Of a stretch of DNA of 64,000 nt, positions 1 to 11,829 are shown one piece after another. The first letter of the stretch is position 1. Every line of letters starts with the position of its first letter. The stretch is from Volvox africanus (taxonomy: Eukaryota; Chlorophyta; Chlorophyceae; Chlamydomonadales; Volvocaceae). The notes below the pieces were generated by a model. That model made no database searches. It was not told the origin of the DNA and saw only the letters and a program-made list of their open reading frames with translations. The position numbers and the translations under genes were made by a program. Location of the stretch: assembly GCA_030268105.1 (NCBI GenBank), contig BSDZ01000019.1, positions 474,001-538,000 on the forward strand, written 5' to 3'.

Positions 1-1465
1 TACAATTGTTTTAATGCCCATTGCTATGTAATTAGGGTATCGGCTTCAGGGCGACACAAAGTTTACGGACGACAGCAAATGTTGATGAAGTTTTAAGTGG
101 TGATCGACCCGTTGCGTGTCCGACCTAAAACGATGAGTTGGAACTGTCACAGCGCCTCTAGAGACAAGTGCACAAGCAGCCTCAGGCCTCTCAGGCCTTA
201 TAGTGACGAAGGTTACAATAAGCTGTTTGAGCTAATCGAATAGTGTCAATGTATACTTGGATATTTTAACAATAAGTTTAAAGATATAGCTTCAGCACCT
301 TGGGGCCATGTATACACTTTCGCTCCGCAGGGCCCTTATGACATTGTCGTAGGGTCGAGCGCACAGAGAAACCGCCAAAGAAGGTTTCAGGAGCATCATC
401 GGGCACCCAGGAAAACCTAAAGCCCCCGAAGTTACGCTCGAAACAGGTCGAGGCCGGATGAAAAACCAGAACCGCAAACCTAATTGCGGCGCTATGCGCA
501 ACAGCCGCTGGGAATGCCAACATAACTGGAGAGAGGGCCCAAACCAGGCCTACCTAGCCGCGTTTCCTGGTGAGTTACTTCGTTATGTCTCAGAACTATA
601 CGTTCATTTCCCGCTACTAGATGATAAGTCAAGTGAACTGATAATCAGACATGTTTTCAGTATGTTCTGAGCAAGCATCTGTTACAAAACAGCAATTGAT
701 GAAACGGCAACCAAGCCGTACCATAACTGCAACCGTCACCTACACATGCATACATACCCACGTACGCGCACACATACACACGCAGACTAAAAATCCCCTT
801 CAGATGCGGTGCTCTCCTTGGGTGAACGTTCTTAATAATTCCGTATTCCATGGCTGGGATAATTAAGAGGTATACAGTATCGACCTAGATGATTCAGTCT
901 CGGTCAACAGTGAGTGTGGCGCACGCTGTGCTTAGTACGTGCGTGTGATGGCTACACACCGCAGAGGCCGTTTTGCCCCCTGCAGTTGGTCGACATACGC
1001 ATGGATGGACTGGTGAATGGAGAGTGGGGTGTGACGCAACCCACGGGAGCAGTTAACCCACAGCGATAAGATGCACCGACAGTACATTATGAGTATATGT
1101 AACATATATGTTCCGCTGAAATAATAATTGCGACATTACCGCTCAGCTTGATGGTAAAAACACAGGGAGCGGATTGTGGAAAGCTGTAACCGGAAATAAC
1201 CCGTAATCGTGTTAAGTGTATATTGTACGACAATGGACATTTTTGTCGGTGTAAACAGGCAAGTGTGAGTCACCTGCCTCGCAGATTTCTCTGAATGTCA
1301 AGTAAGCGCACGGTCCTAACCGCAGCTTCCGTACAGCGGAGTCAGGTGTTAGCTATGCCTTCTTGTGCCGCCTGTGCTGCTTCCGGTTTCCTGGGAGGGA
1401 CATGTCGGTGGATATATTCGGCCCATCGATGATGCACGTCCCCGCCATACAGTGGGTTTTTATAT

Positions 1466-1497
1466 AAACCTAAAACCCTAAAATCCTTAACCCTAAA
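1466..1497. repeat. Degenerate telomere-like CCCTAAA motifs
   Basis: Several CCTAAAA/CCCTAAA-type units occur in a row, interrupted by substitutions. Green algal telomeres are TTTAGGG or TTTTAGGG repeats, so this resembles an interstitial telomere-like remnant. It is short and could be chance in an AT-rich flank. A similar short run lies at 38603-38632. Confidence 0.35.
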
Positions 1498-1552
1498 TAA
1501 CTAGAGCTCCATATGTAGACAACAAATAGGTAGACACTCTGCTAATTTTTCT

Positions 1553-1655
<103 letters not shown>

Positions 1656-1870
1656 CTGTTGGGCCCTTCTGTGGTTTCTTGGTGGCCCTGAGTGCTCTGT
1701 AAATGGCCAGGCGAGAGCCTTTGAGGGCTCGCTGGCCCTAGTGAGAGGGGGAGCACGTGGCAAGACAGACAGACGAAGCCACGTGCTCCTCCCCTGGGCT
1801 GTGGCTCGGTCCGGTCAGGACCCCCGGTGATCGTCTTTAGAGGGCGAGTCGCCCACAGTGTAACACCCGT

Positions 1871-1917
1871 ATATATATATATATATCCCCCGTATATATC
1901 CCCCGTATATATCCCCC

Positions 1918-1968
<51 letters not shown>
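1871..1968. repeat. Interrupted (TA)n with CCCCCG spacers
   Basis: TA dinucleotides alternate with short CCCCCG blocks and end in a ~50-bp pure TA run. The array abuts the left copy of the inverted 280-bp repeat that follows, so the TA array may mark that element's edge. Confidence 0.85.
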
Positions 1969-1970
<2 letters not shown>

Positions 1971-1977
1971 CCGACCA

Positions 1978-2275
1978 AGAGCGGGCCATAGACCCTAAAG
2001 TTAAGGGCAGGGTGCCCCCATGTCGATGGACGGTGACGACCCCAATTAAAGTGACCTGCGAGCTGACCAGTAGCGGAGTTGACGCCTTAGTTGATTCGGC
2101 AGATTCCGCTGGATGCTGGTGGTGGGTGCTGAACCTGGGAAAACCACTGATTTCGGAGAAGTCGGCATGGGAGACTGGATTAGGGTGCCCCGAAACACCG
2201 GGGAAGGTAGGGACTGCCAGGTTAGTGGCCACGGGTGATGTACCCCCCTATCCTACACACATATATATATATATT
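1978..2275 (-). repeat. Dispersed repeat, left copy of an inverted pair
   Basis: Read on the minus strand, this segment matches 3880-4172 read on the plus strand over most of its length with scattered substitutions. Both carry the same internal frame, which starts MATNLAVPTFPG and includes AESAESTKASTPLLVSSQV. The copies are inverted and about 1.6 kb apart. Because the frame is shared by two repeat copies and ends in different flanks, I treat it as part of the repeat, not as a host gene. The type of element is not recognised. Confidence 0.75.
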
Positions 2276-3879
2276 TGTGTGAGTCTGGACAGCGAGGTCC
2301 GCCTCTTCACGACCTGATTAGTTCTGAGAATCATGTGATCTCTTACTACAACTTGTCAGTATGTAATGGAAAATGGCATGTAATCCAAAACTTATACGCC
2401 GACCCCTTACAGACTTGCACCGCCGTGTCTCCACTGTACAGAGTACAGCAACGCGTCTGTGAGCCTGGCGGAAAGCTCGAGGTGGAATTTCAAGGGTGAA
2501 CATTCAAACAAAGCCAGCCCTCTCGCATCCCTGCTGCTCAGCTGAGACTCCATATGCACCCTCCATGCACCCTCTATGTTATTCAGCCCTTGTCCTCATC
2601 ATATGTACTATCAGTGCATTCTGCGCATCTTATCGCTCGGACTGCTCTTGCGGCTTAGCGTCACTCCCCACTCTCCACTCACCCGTCCATCCATGCGTAT
2701 GTCGACCAACTGCCGGCGGCCAAATGGCCTCCCTCTGCGGTGTGTACCCATCACACATGGTCACATGCACGTACGAAGCCCCTGTCTCTACACTCACGTT
2801 CATATTGACCAGGACAGGGAGGCCGGGACGAGGCAGCTATCGGGAGACCGTGAAGCTCGACGGAGTGTCGCTCACGGGGGGGTGTTGGAATGTGAGCAAC
2901 ACTCATATACGATAGAATGTCAGAGCAAGTAATACGGCCCACGAGGGGCCGGGCGCTTTGCTGACTTCAACAGATACATATATGTCCGCAGTTCATTTCT
3001 CCCGCTGGAACATTAATTACTATTATGGCAGTTACATAGGTATTTCCGAATACCATTACAGGTACGTCGTCCGTACCTACCGTTGTTAGGGCTATGGCTG
3101 TGCGTAACTATCACTGCTGCTGGTGCGCACGCAGGTAGACAGGCGACAGGTTCGACAAGCAGTAAATCGCTTTACAATCAATGAAGGGATAATGTACATG
3201 CGTGGCTCTCAGCAGTCTAAGGAGCCTCTGCCGTACACGCAGATGATCATGAACGGCCCAACACGAAGTATCGTAGCTAGCTAGCATGCAGGTTCGTTCA
3301 GCAAGAAGGTCGTCCAGCTACATACCTCACCATTCTTCTACTTCTGTGCGTGTCGATGTATGGCAGGGGCCCTACGTAACATTCGTAAACTATGTACCTT
3401 ACGTACGTTTACATCCAGCGCGCGGTACGTGCCTGCTGCTGTGGTATATATTTGCAAGCAGCAGTTATTTAGTTGGCATGGCAGCAAGAATCCAAAGAAT
3501 AATTGCAAGCTGTAGGCACATGTTGATGTCCCCTGCTTGTTTACTTAGGACCTCTGGAAAAGCAGCGACACTCGCGCAGGAAATAAAATACATAAAGTGA
3601 TGGATGATCGGTAATAAATAAGACGTGTGTTCACTCGTTCTGTACCGCTTGTGCATGTATAGGATATTACTTACTGTGTCACATATTTTTTGCATTTATT
3701 TAGAAATTTAAGATGCCTCGCTCAACCCCTAGGACGCAACAGCCATTGTTGTAAGAACTTAAAAAGGAATAACCCTAACCAAGTAGTAAAGTAATCGATT
3801 ACTGCATGCGCATGCAACAATCATCGATCAGGGAACGAAAGAAGCAAGGAAAAATCCGTTATTTAAGTATGCACATATG

Positions 3880-4172
3880 TATATACACTTATGTGTGTGT
3901 GGGATAGGGGGGTACAGCTTCACCCGTGGCCACTAACCTGGCAGTCCCTACCTTCCCCGGTATTTCGGGGCACCTTCATCCGGTCTCCCATGCCGACTTC
4001 TCCGAAATCAGTGCTCTTCCCGGGTTCAGCACCCACCACCGGCATCCCGCGGAATCTGCCGAATCAACTAAGGCGTCAACTCCGCTCCTGGTCAGCTCGC
4101 AGGTCACTATAATCGAGTCCATCGACATGGGGGCACCCTGCCCTCAACCTGTGGAGGGTCTTTGGCCCGCTC
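3880..4172 (+). repeat. Dispersed repeat, right copy of an inverted pair
   Basis: This is the partner of 1978-2275 in opposite orientation. Similarity starts in a short TG/TA-rich flank, runs through the shared MATNLAVPTFPG frame, and ends near a GGCCCGCTCTTATATATAT motif. A more diverged relative may lie around 44670-44760, where a GTCAGCTCG..CACTATAATC pattern recurs. Confidence 0.75.
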
Positions 4173-5343
4173 TTATATATATGATGCATGCTGATGCCAA
4201 GTGCAATTTGGTTCCTATTTGTCTTGTTTACAGGTTGGGATGTAGGATTTAGGCTTTCGCATTGTTATTTATATACCTCTGTATGGGTACGAATATGCAT
4301 CACAGCTGCAGCAACTTCGTTCATCAAAAGGTCATATCTGGCTCCGCGTATGCCTACGGATGCGTGCATGACGGGACGGGACGTACACATCGCAACCTCA
4401 GTCTATTAATTTATATTGCCAGAGGCGAGCTTCGTTTGTTGGTTGTGACGAATGATTATGTAAGATCAAAGCTAGTCGTCCAAGCCAGCTGCCGAATGAG
4501 GGGGCTTGCAGTCATAAGTGGCATTGGTAACAAAGCAGCAAAAGCGGGCTCGTTCCCATAGAATCTCTCAGCTATATATTATCGTACGGTTCGGCAACAC
4601 ATAGCGTCTGATTCTAAATAGATAGAAACCATAATTAATTGCTAGCATGTTGCATGTTTGAGGGGTAACTCAGCCTTCAATTCTAACAGCAGGTGTTTAT
4701 CTGTTATATTAATGTACGACACACAAAACCATAACCATAACCGAAGGTGCAAAAGCGCCATCACAACATCTCGAGAGGTCGTTTGCACTCAACTACCACA
4801 AGTTGGCTGTCAGGTGTATGTCATAAATACCTGCCGTCATCACCGTTTTGTTATCAGTTGTGATGACGTATGAGTAGGACGGATTACCTTACTACATGGA
4901 CGCATTTTAAACGTACATGGATTCCGTGATGTGCAAGAACGACAGAAAGACATGGCTAACGCCCGGCGACTTCGCTCCGCTGTCAGGACGGCACTTGTGG
5001 TCATACATGATTGGGCTCTTGCTTGACATTTAGAGATGGAGGTGACTCATTACACTTGCCTGTTTGCAACGAACAGCATATTCCCTTTTGTCGTACAATT
5101 AATGGTACGGCAACTACGGGAATAACTTGTGTCAATCTGCACTTTGCGTGCCTTCCATCCGAGGGGGGTGACAAATTCGCAACTGTTGTTTTCAGCGGTT
5201 TCAATGATGATTACTTGACTCCTTGTCCTCCTCACGTGCTATCGGTGTTATTGAGCTAATCCTGTTACAACGGACATGCTTCCTGAGCTGCTGAGTGCGC
5301 ATGCTTGCCACAGGCATGGGGGGGGGCCTGGTCGTAAACCAGC

Positions 5344-5379
5344 TCCCCCTATACACATACACACACACACACACACACG
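5344..5379. repeat. (CA)n microsatellite
   Basis: This is a short CA dinucleotide array with minor interruptions at its left end. It is not coding. Confidence 0.8.
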
Positions 5380-5869
5380 GGAACGGCAGTGCACTAGCAG
5401 TCGGCAGCGAGCAATGCTAACACGCACACACCCGCACCCATGTTCTTCACCTGTAATCTGAACCTCCGCACCTCCGCACCTAAGCAAATCCACTGCTGAA
5501 AAGAACAACAGACCCATTACTTACCCGACAAACACACCCGACTCGGCCGGCTCAACTTGCCCGACTCTACTCGGCCGGCTGAACGATACGCAAATAGAGT
5601 CAACAAATATAATGGAAACGCTCATTACCGACATTCCGTTTCGCGTGTCGCAACGACGGCCCAGCAGCACTAGTAGCCTACTCCTCCATTGCAGCGAGCC
5701 TGTTCTGCATGTTCAGCTGCTAACTTCAGTCCGGCGGCTGTGGCGACGACGCACCTAAAGGTGGGACGCCCCCATCTGCCGCCTCGCAAGGCAGACCGCG
5801 TATCAATCCCCACCACCCGCAATGTCCATGTGGATTGGGAGTTCCAAGCTTCCAACAATGCAATGCCTT

Positions 5870-8721
5870 TTACAGCTGCGCCTTACGCTGCGAGTTGGCC
5901 AAGGACATCTTGGTGGCGCCGGCAGGGAATGTAGGTGTCTTCGCACTGGCGGCGGAGGCCGCGGCAGCGGCAGTGGCGGGGACGGCGGCGGCGGCAGACG
6001 CCTTTGCGGCCGCAGCCACAGCCCCACCGCTGCCGCGGCGGCGGTTGGAAGCGGGCGTCGGTGCAGCTTGGGAGGAGGACGTCTTAGCGGGTGGCAGCAA
6101 CACCTTGTCAATCACGTAAAGGATGGCCTGGAGAAACGGGGAGGGCAAGGGTGAGAAGGGTCAGCTCAGCGGTATTTGATATTTTGGTGGTATCAGATTG
6201 ACACTTCGTTGCCATCAGCTGCGATCAACCATCATATCAGCGATCGCATTGTGCGGGCGAGGGTGGAGGGGCGAGGCGCGGGAGGCGAGGGGCGAGGGTG
6301 GCTGATGATTGTCATGTTTGCTAAGGCGTCACGACATCAACACGGGGCAGGGGGGATTGCGGCGGAGCCAGCTGGCCTCACACCTTTCCCTTCCCAAGGG
6401 TTGCTGAGTTACGTGTGTACAATAAGGTAAGCCCCTAAAATCCCCAGATATGCACAGTTCCAGGATCCGTTGGGGTGAAGCAAAGCCGGCCCCCTATAAC
6501 CCCCCCACACACACAACGCCAAATAATAATGAGAATCCCGTCCCCCCGTTCCCCCCCCCCCGGTCACCCCCACCTTCCCCCCTCGAATCTCCTGGTACTG
6601 CAGGACGGTGGCGAAGTTGAGCGGGTCATCCTCCGGCCGCTGTACGGCATAGATATGGGTGATGCCCGGGACGCTGCAGATCAGCATGAGGGACCCGTGC
6701 GCCGTGTTTAGCAGTCTTAACCGCCCGGTCGTAAATTGGATGGCAGTCAAAATTAGTGTTTGTATCAGGTGACTGGATGATTTTTGAGAGACTTTTCCTT
6801 CACACAAATATTTCCATAGCGCATCTGTGATGCGTTCGTACTGAATATTACTTCTAAGCTACCGAGGTAAGATTGGGTCTCTCAGAATCTGGGGTGGGTC
6901 TTCATGTACGCGCACTTACTCGCGGCGCACGTAGAGCTTGCCGCCGCCGGCCGTGGTTAATTCCGAGCCTTCCCGCACAGAGGTCAGCGGGAAAACACGT
7001 TGCCCGGGAACAATGTGTAGGCCCACGATGGCCGACAGAGTGTCGTTCAGTTCGGGAGCGGTCAGCTCGTCCCAGGTGGCATTCGTTTTCTGCAGCAATG
7101 CGTCGAAGCCCTGAGGCGAAAGGAGGAGCAACGAAGAACTGTAAAAATTAATATGAAATGTCCGTCGTGATTTTTCAATTTTTCAATTACACAACGTTTT
7201 GGTGGATATTGAATACACGATGAGATGATGATGTTGATGATGATGATGGTGAGGAGGAGGAAAAGGGCGACCGTGTGGCACAGGGGAAATGCGTGAAAGA
7301 GTGTGATGCATCCTCAGTCCGGTGAAGTCCTGAAGGAGCGCTGGATAAATTTTGTGCAATGAGAAAGACGCCGATACCGCATAACGTACGAAGCAGCAAT
7401 AACGGACGTGGAAGAGTGGGGGAGAAAACGTAGGAAGGGAGATACGTAGGGGAGATTTGATTTGGAGTGGGGGGGGGGGGGGAATGCTACGGAGGGGACT
7501 ATGAAAGTGCGATGTCGAAGGCGACAAGCAACTTTCCCGCTATCCATTACTGCTGGCGGACCGGCGGACCGCATGTACATATGCCCTTCCGGTGATCTCG
7601 CTGTGTCGCTGCTCTCTGACACAGTGGCAGCGAGTTCCTAGTCTAGCCTTGTTTGCAGACTCACCAGGTCAACCGGTGCGAATACGGTGCCGCGGAAGTC
7701 GTCATCAAGGAAGCGATCGTAATAGCCCGTTGCATCGGCAGCGTCCTGCGGCAGGCACAGCATGGGAGCGGTAGATCTACTTAGGTTCAGCTCCCGCCCG
7801 AAATCCTCCATCCCGATCACAACTGCTATTGCTTTCGTTAGTTGATCTCCATATCGCGAGGGCAATTTGAAGCGTATGCTGAAACAGACATAAAATACCC
7901 TATCCCGATTCGCTCTATATCTTTTTATCCGTTTCGAATTATCGACGACCTGACTGTCTCATCGAAAGAATCCCTGTTTCAATCAAATTATAGATTTGGA
8001 TTCATCTGCGATGAAACTCACCATGAACCGATTAAGGAATAAAGAGGCTTCCATTGCGTCGATCATTGTAGCGGGAAGGTACGCCTGACCTCGAGCTGCT
8101 GCGACAGAAAGTGGGCGGAAAGGACGGAGGTGGCCACGGCATCATACCTCATCGGCATTCCTCATCATACTCACGGCACGGACCGCAAATGTGGCAACCT
8201 AACAGCGATCAATAATCAGGTACAGTTCTTTGCAGATGATTCGTAGAAACCGTCGAACCAAACGCAAATACACGATGAAGAAGAGCAGCAGGAAGCGTGT
8301 ACACTTCCACAAAGCCAAAGCGTAACACATCGTGTTCACATCAAGCAAAGTGCACGGTCAGGCCCCAGGCATCCGTTCCCTCACCTCGCATAATACCGAT
8401 TCAGAAACGGATCAACATCCCTACCAAGATAGAAATTCCCAATTGTCACACATCAACCCAACAACAAACAAACAGACCCGCACACCTACCCGGCATGCTG
8501 TTCGCCACGAGCAGCACCACCAGCAGTGCTGTACACACCGCAGCAGCTGCCGGGAGCGCCAACGAAGCTTGGAAAACACTGCCGCTGCCATTGCGTCCGC
8601 CGCTGCCAGCCCGCCGAATCCTACGGGTGGCGGCGCCCGCCAGAGCGGTGCTTGACGGCTCGGATGAGCTGGCGGAAGTACGGCAGGTGAGTAACGCCAT
8701 GGGCCGCTGGATGGTGCGCAC
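5870..8721 (-). CDS. Fasciclin (FAS1) domain protein, signal-anchored
   Basis: FAS1 domains mediate adhesion at the cell surface or in the extracellular matrix. Exons in transcript order: about 8490-8721, about 7665-7825, 6920-7110, 6574-6715 and 5870-6127. The last three junctions agree in phase. The first exon encodes an Arg/Ser-rich start and then a long Ala/Val/Leu segment that would act as signal peptide or membrane anchor. The body shows the FAS1 landmarks TVFAPVD (H1 motif) and, at the end of the domain, YVIDKVLLP (H2 motif). After the domain comes an Ala-rich tail of about 75 residues ending KAQL. There is a single FAS1 domain. The 5' part is uncertain: a small extra exon may lie near 8150-8200 (frame starting VATFAV), and the start could be at 8721 or 8700. 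Both splice options into the 7.8-kb exon keep frame. Confidence 0.85.
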
Positions 8722-9856
8722 TTGCGGAGAGGGTCAGAAGGGGGTTCGTACACTGCTTAGTTGCCGCTGCTGGTACCGCTGCGGGCTGTTTGATGGGGCT
8801 GCGCCGTAAGCTAGTTTAGGCCGTAAGCGGGGATGAGAGTCGCCGGAAGTCCTGTCAGTGCTGTTTGATGGGAGACGTGAAAATCTATTCCCCAAGATAT
8901 GAGGTTCCCTTGACTCCTGCTGTCGTTGTCGTTGCTGTTTCTGCCGACCACGTACTGCTGGGAATACCGCCTCTGTATGGTGGTCGGGCGGTATGATGTG
9001 TGTGTCACGTCGGCTGGGCACAGCTATATACACAAGTACCGAGAAAGACGCAGTGAGGATAAGCAGAAAAGGTTTCTGATGGCTGACGTGGCGAAGGACG
9101 TGTAAGGCCCTGCAGCCCGGGACGACCCCGGAGAGTGACCCGGCGGGTAGTTGTAAATTGGCGCAAGAGAAGATTGCCGATGACAGGTTCCTGGGTGCTG
9201 TCTGCCAGTAATGAAAGGCGAACTTTGCGGTGCGCGGAGGGGGGTATAACAAATACGGCGGGAAACTTTAGAGCACCGATAGTGCAAAATGTCGAAAAGT
9301 AGGGACGCCGAACGCGTTTGGAGTGGTCGCCGGACAAGCTGCGCTGGTGGAGCAGGGAGATACGTGGTCCTATATTGTGGATTTCGTGGAGCTGATGCGC
9401 AGCTGTCGCAGCAGACACCTGTCGAGAGGGGGCCTGTCTGCCGTTGGGTGAAAGGTGACAGGCCGTCACGAACGTAGTCGAATGTCTAGTTGACTGAGAT
9501 CGCTGCAAACACCCAGTTGCGTGCATCTGATTGGTTATATTCATAATGACCTGATCAAGAGTACTTTTCTTGATTAAGGGCTGGCGAGTGGTACTGGTCA
9601 GCGCCATTCGGCAAGCTGGTCGAGAACCGAAAAATACGCAAGCTTGGAGCCGTCATAGGATTTATACATAGTCTCCAGAAATGACCAGCGCAGGCTCGCT
9701 GTGAGTACTGCATTTCCGTTCTCACACGACGTACATGTACGATTGGTTTCGCCACGGTGTCGGCAAGTGCACACCAAAGACATCTGGCCGTTCGTGGGAC
9801 ATGCTCCTGTACACGGACAAGAAGTACGTTTTCTAGCAACTTTATTATAAACGGAA
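8722..9856. promoter_or_regulatory. Shared upstream region of divergent FAS1 and FAX genes
   Basis: The FAS1 gene reads left and the FAX gene reads right from this 1.1-kb interval, so it should hold both promoters and 5' UTRs. Long minus-strand open frames cross it, but their translations look like random sequence with no family motif. I see no clear TATA element. Confidence 0.45.
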
Positions 9857-10829
9857 ATGTCTCGGCTGATGTTTCGTCAATCCTGCCGTCTTCCAACTTC
9901 CAGGATTGAGCGCTGCCAACTTATTGCAGCGCTTCCTCGACCAACCATTCCAATACATGCAACTATTTCCTATGCCCCCTCGGCGGTTGAGCTGCGGTCT
10001 CTCACCTGCCGTGCGTCTGTAAGTAGATGACGTGAATTTGTGAAGTCGCTTATGCCAAAGTCCCCGTTAATTATCTTTTTATAATCTCACAACTGTAGGC
10101 GTCCCAGCCAGACGGTGCGGTTCCAGCACGCCACGCGGTGTTGCACGACTTTTGCATGTGCATACCTTACGGTGCTATTTCGGTACTGGCGGGGATTGGA
10201 CTCTTCTTTTTAAATCTTACCAACCTCGCCGGCACATCGCTTATTGCGGGCGCAACTTCGCTGGCTGCTTCAGTGCTAAGTCTTCAGGAATGGAAGGTCG
10301 GGGGCGACTCCAAACAATACACATTGATCTCAGCAGGTGCGAGCTAGCTAGCAGCAATGGACATTTTTAACTAAGACGGAAAAACGCGTTGACTTAGGAC
10401 TCGGCCGAACGCCGCGATGTTTTCCATGTGCTGATCTTATAGAGTTTCCTGCTGCGTCATTTCTGCTGCTGCATACATTCCCTTGCAGCTCCAGAACCTC
10501 CTAACTTTCCACCTGACCGACTGTGCTTAGAAGCTGCACATAAACATCTGTTCACCTATCTGCCACGCACTTGCGTTCTCGGAACCCTGCGTGAGTTGCT
10601 TTGTCTTCCAACGCCCCTGGCAGTCTCTGCCGCAGCGGTGGCCTACACCACTTGCTCCTCGCTGGACCTCCTCAAGGGGCTGCCGTACTGGATGTCGCTC
10701 GTTCTGTGCGTGCTGAGCGTGGCGGCATCAGCCTTCTGCGTATACAATGTCCTAGCGGGTGGAAATCCACCACCAAAGAAGAGCAAGGGCAGCGCTAGCA
10801 CTAGCGGCAGTGCCAGCATTACTCAATAG
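9857..10829 (+). CDS. FAX: FAX/TMEM14 family plastid fatty-acid export protein
   Basis: Plant and algal FAX proteins sit in the chloroplast envelope and move fatty acids out of the plastid for lipid synthesis. Three exons, 9857-10018, 10099-10336 and 10624-10829, join in phase to 201 codons. Residues 1-54 are rich in Arg, Ser, Ala and Pro with almost no acid, as in a chloroplast transit peptide. The core has the TMEM14 pattern of short hydrophobic helices: IPYGAISVLAGIGLFF, a Gly/Ala-rich second helix ending SLQEWKVG, and a last helix leading to GGNPPPKK. Land-plant FAX proteins end in a very similar NPPPKK motif, which supports the assignment and the reading frame. A Ser/Gly/Ala tail follows. 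Donors are GTAAGT and GTGCGA; the acceptors end CTGTAG and TGGCAG. Which FAX paralogue it equals cannot be told here. Confidence 0.9.
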
Positions 10830-11829
10830 TTAACTCATGCTTTACTGATTTACAAAACCGAACCTGAATCCAAATTCCTCTGAAATTGGGTTTCGTAGCT
10901 ATGTGGACTTGGCACATCAGAGAAATGTGTGATGTTGTACTTTCTATGCCCTGGAATGGGATGCGCCTTGAACCCCGAGAGCTCGGGGCCAGGTCCGGGA
11001 AACGTCACCCTGTACTCCGTGAGTGCATGCATCGCGGCCGAAGGGTAGCCGTAGGGTTATGGTGGGCTGTGAGATCTGACCAGAAACAGGCAGGCAGATG
11101 GAGTACCAACGGTAGCAGGAGCCCACCGTCGCTGTACACCTACAAGAGAGCACAGGCGAGGACACACTGAAGAGCACTGCTGGAAGGGCAAGGGCTTGTG
11201 GCTGATGGCTGCGAGGGTGCCAACTTGAGTGTTATGGAGGTGTGCACGGAGCGCGTAGTCGAGTTGGGTGGATGCAGGCTGCTGACTAATAATGATTTGT
11301 GTTTTGCGAGGGAGCCGACAGGGATGAGACGCAACGCATAGAGATTGTTTGACTGTTCAGTGGGTTCAAGGACACGTGAGTGGTAGTTGGCTCAGGAATC
11401 GTTCGTTGAATCGGTACTGGAGTCGCTAGTAGTAGTAGTAGCGTCATCGCAACACTTTAGATGCAGTCATCTGACAGATCATTTCATAGCTCGGTTTGGC
11501 CTATCTGGTAGTTTCGTAGACCGAACGAAGAGGATTAGCTCATGCCATCCTTCCACCCCATCCTTGCCTATCCCCACACGACCCATTCACGGCGCTGCAG
11601 ACCAATCAAAATACCTGCTTAATCCCCCAAGCTGCGCTCGTCAAGTTCCACCGGGGGGAATCTGACCCAAGGGGGAGCGGGTGGGCCAGTCCCTCCGGAC
11701 AACAGTTGGCAGCAGAGTCGCTGCAAAGTCGCTGCCTAGAACCGCTAGAACGTACAACCTCGCTGCCAGCCTCACTGCAGGTCAGGTAACTACCTACTAT
11801 TAGGTACGGAAACGTGTTCAAACGACATC
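10830..11829. other. Intergenic, convergent 3' ends
   Basis: This lies between the FAX stop and the stop of the minus-strand ARM-like gene. No exon-like sequence is recognised. The two genes converge, so both 3' UTRs should be here. Confidence 0.5.

Noticed and set aside
8100..8207. Small FAS1 exon starting VATFAVRAV
   Set aside because: Splice signals look fair, but its phase does not fit the first exon directly, while the next exon does. Mentioned as uncertain in the gene entry.
9005..9607. 200-codon minus-strand frame between the FAS1 and FAX genes
   Set aside because: Composition is random-like, with no motif and no splice partners. It covers the shared promoter region.
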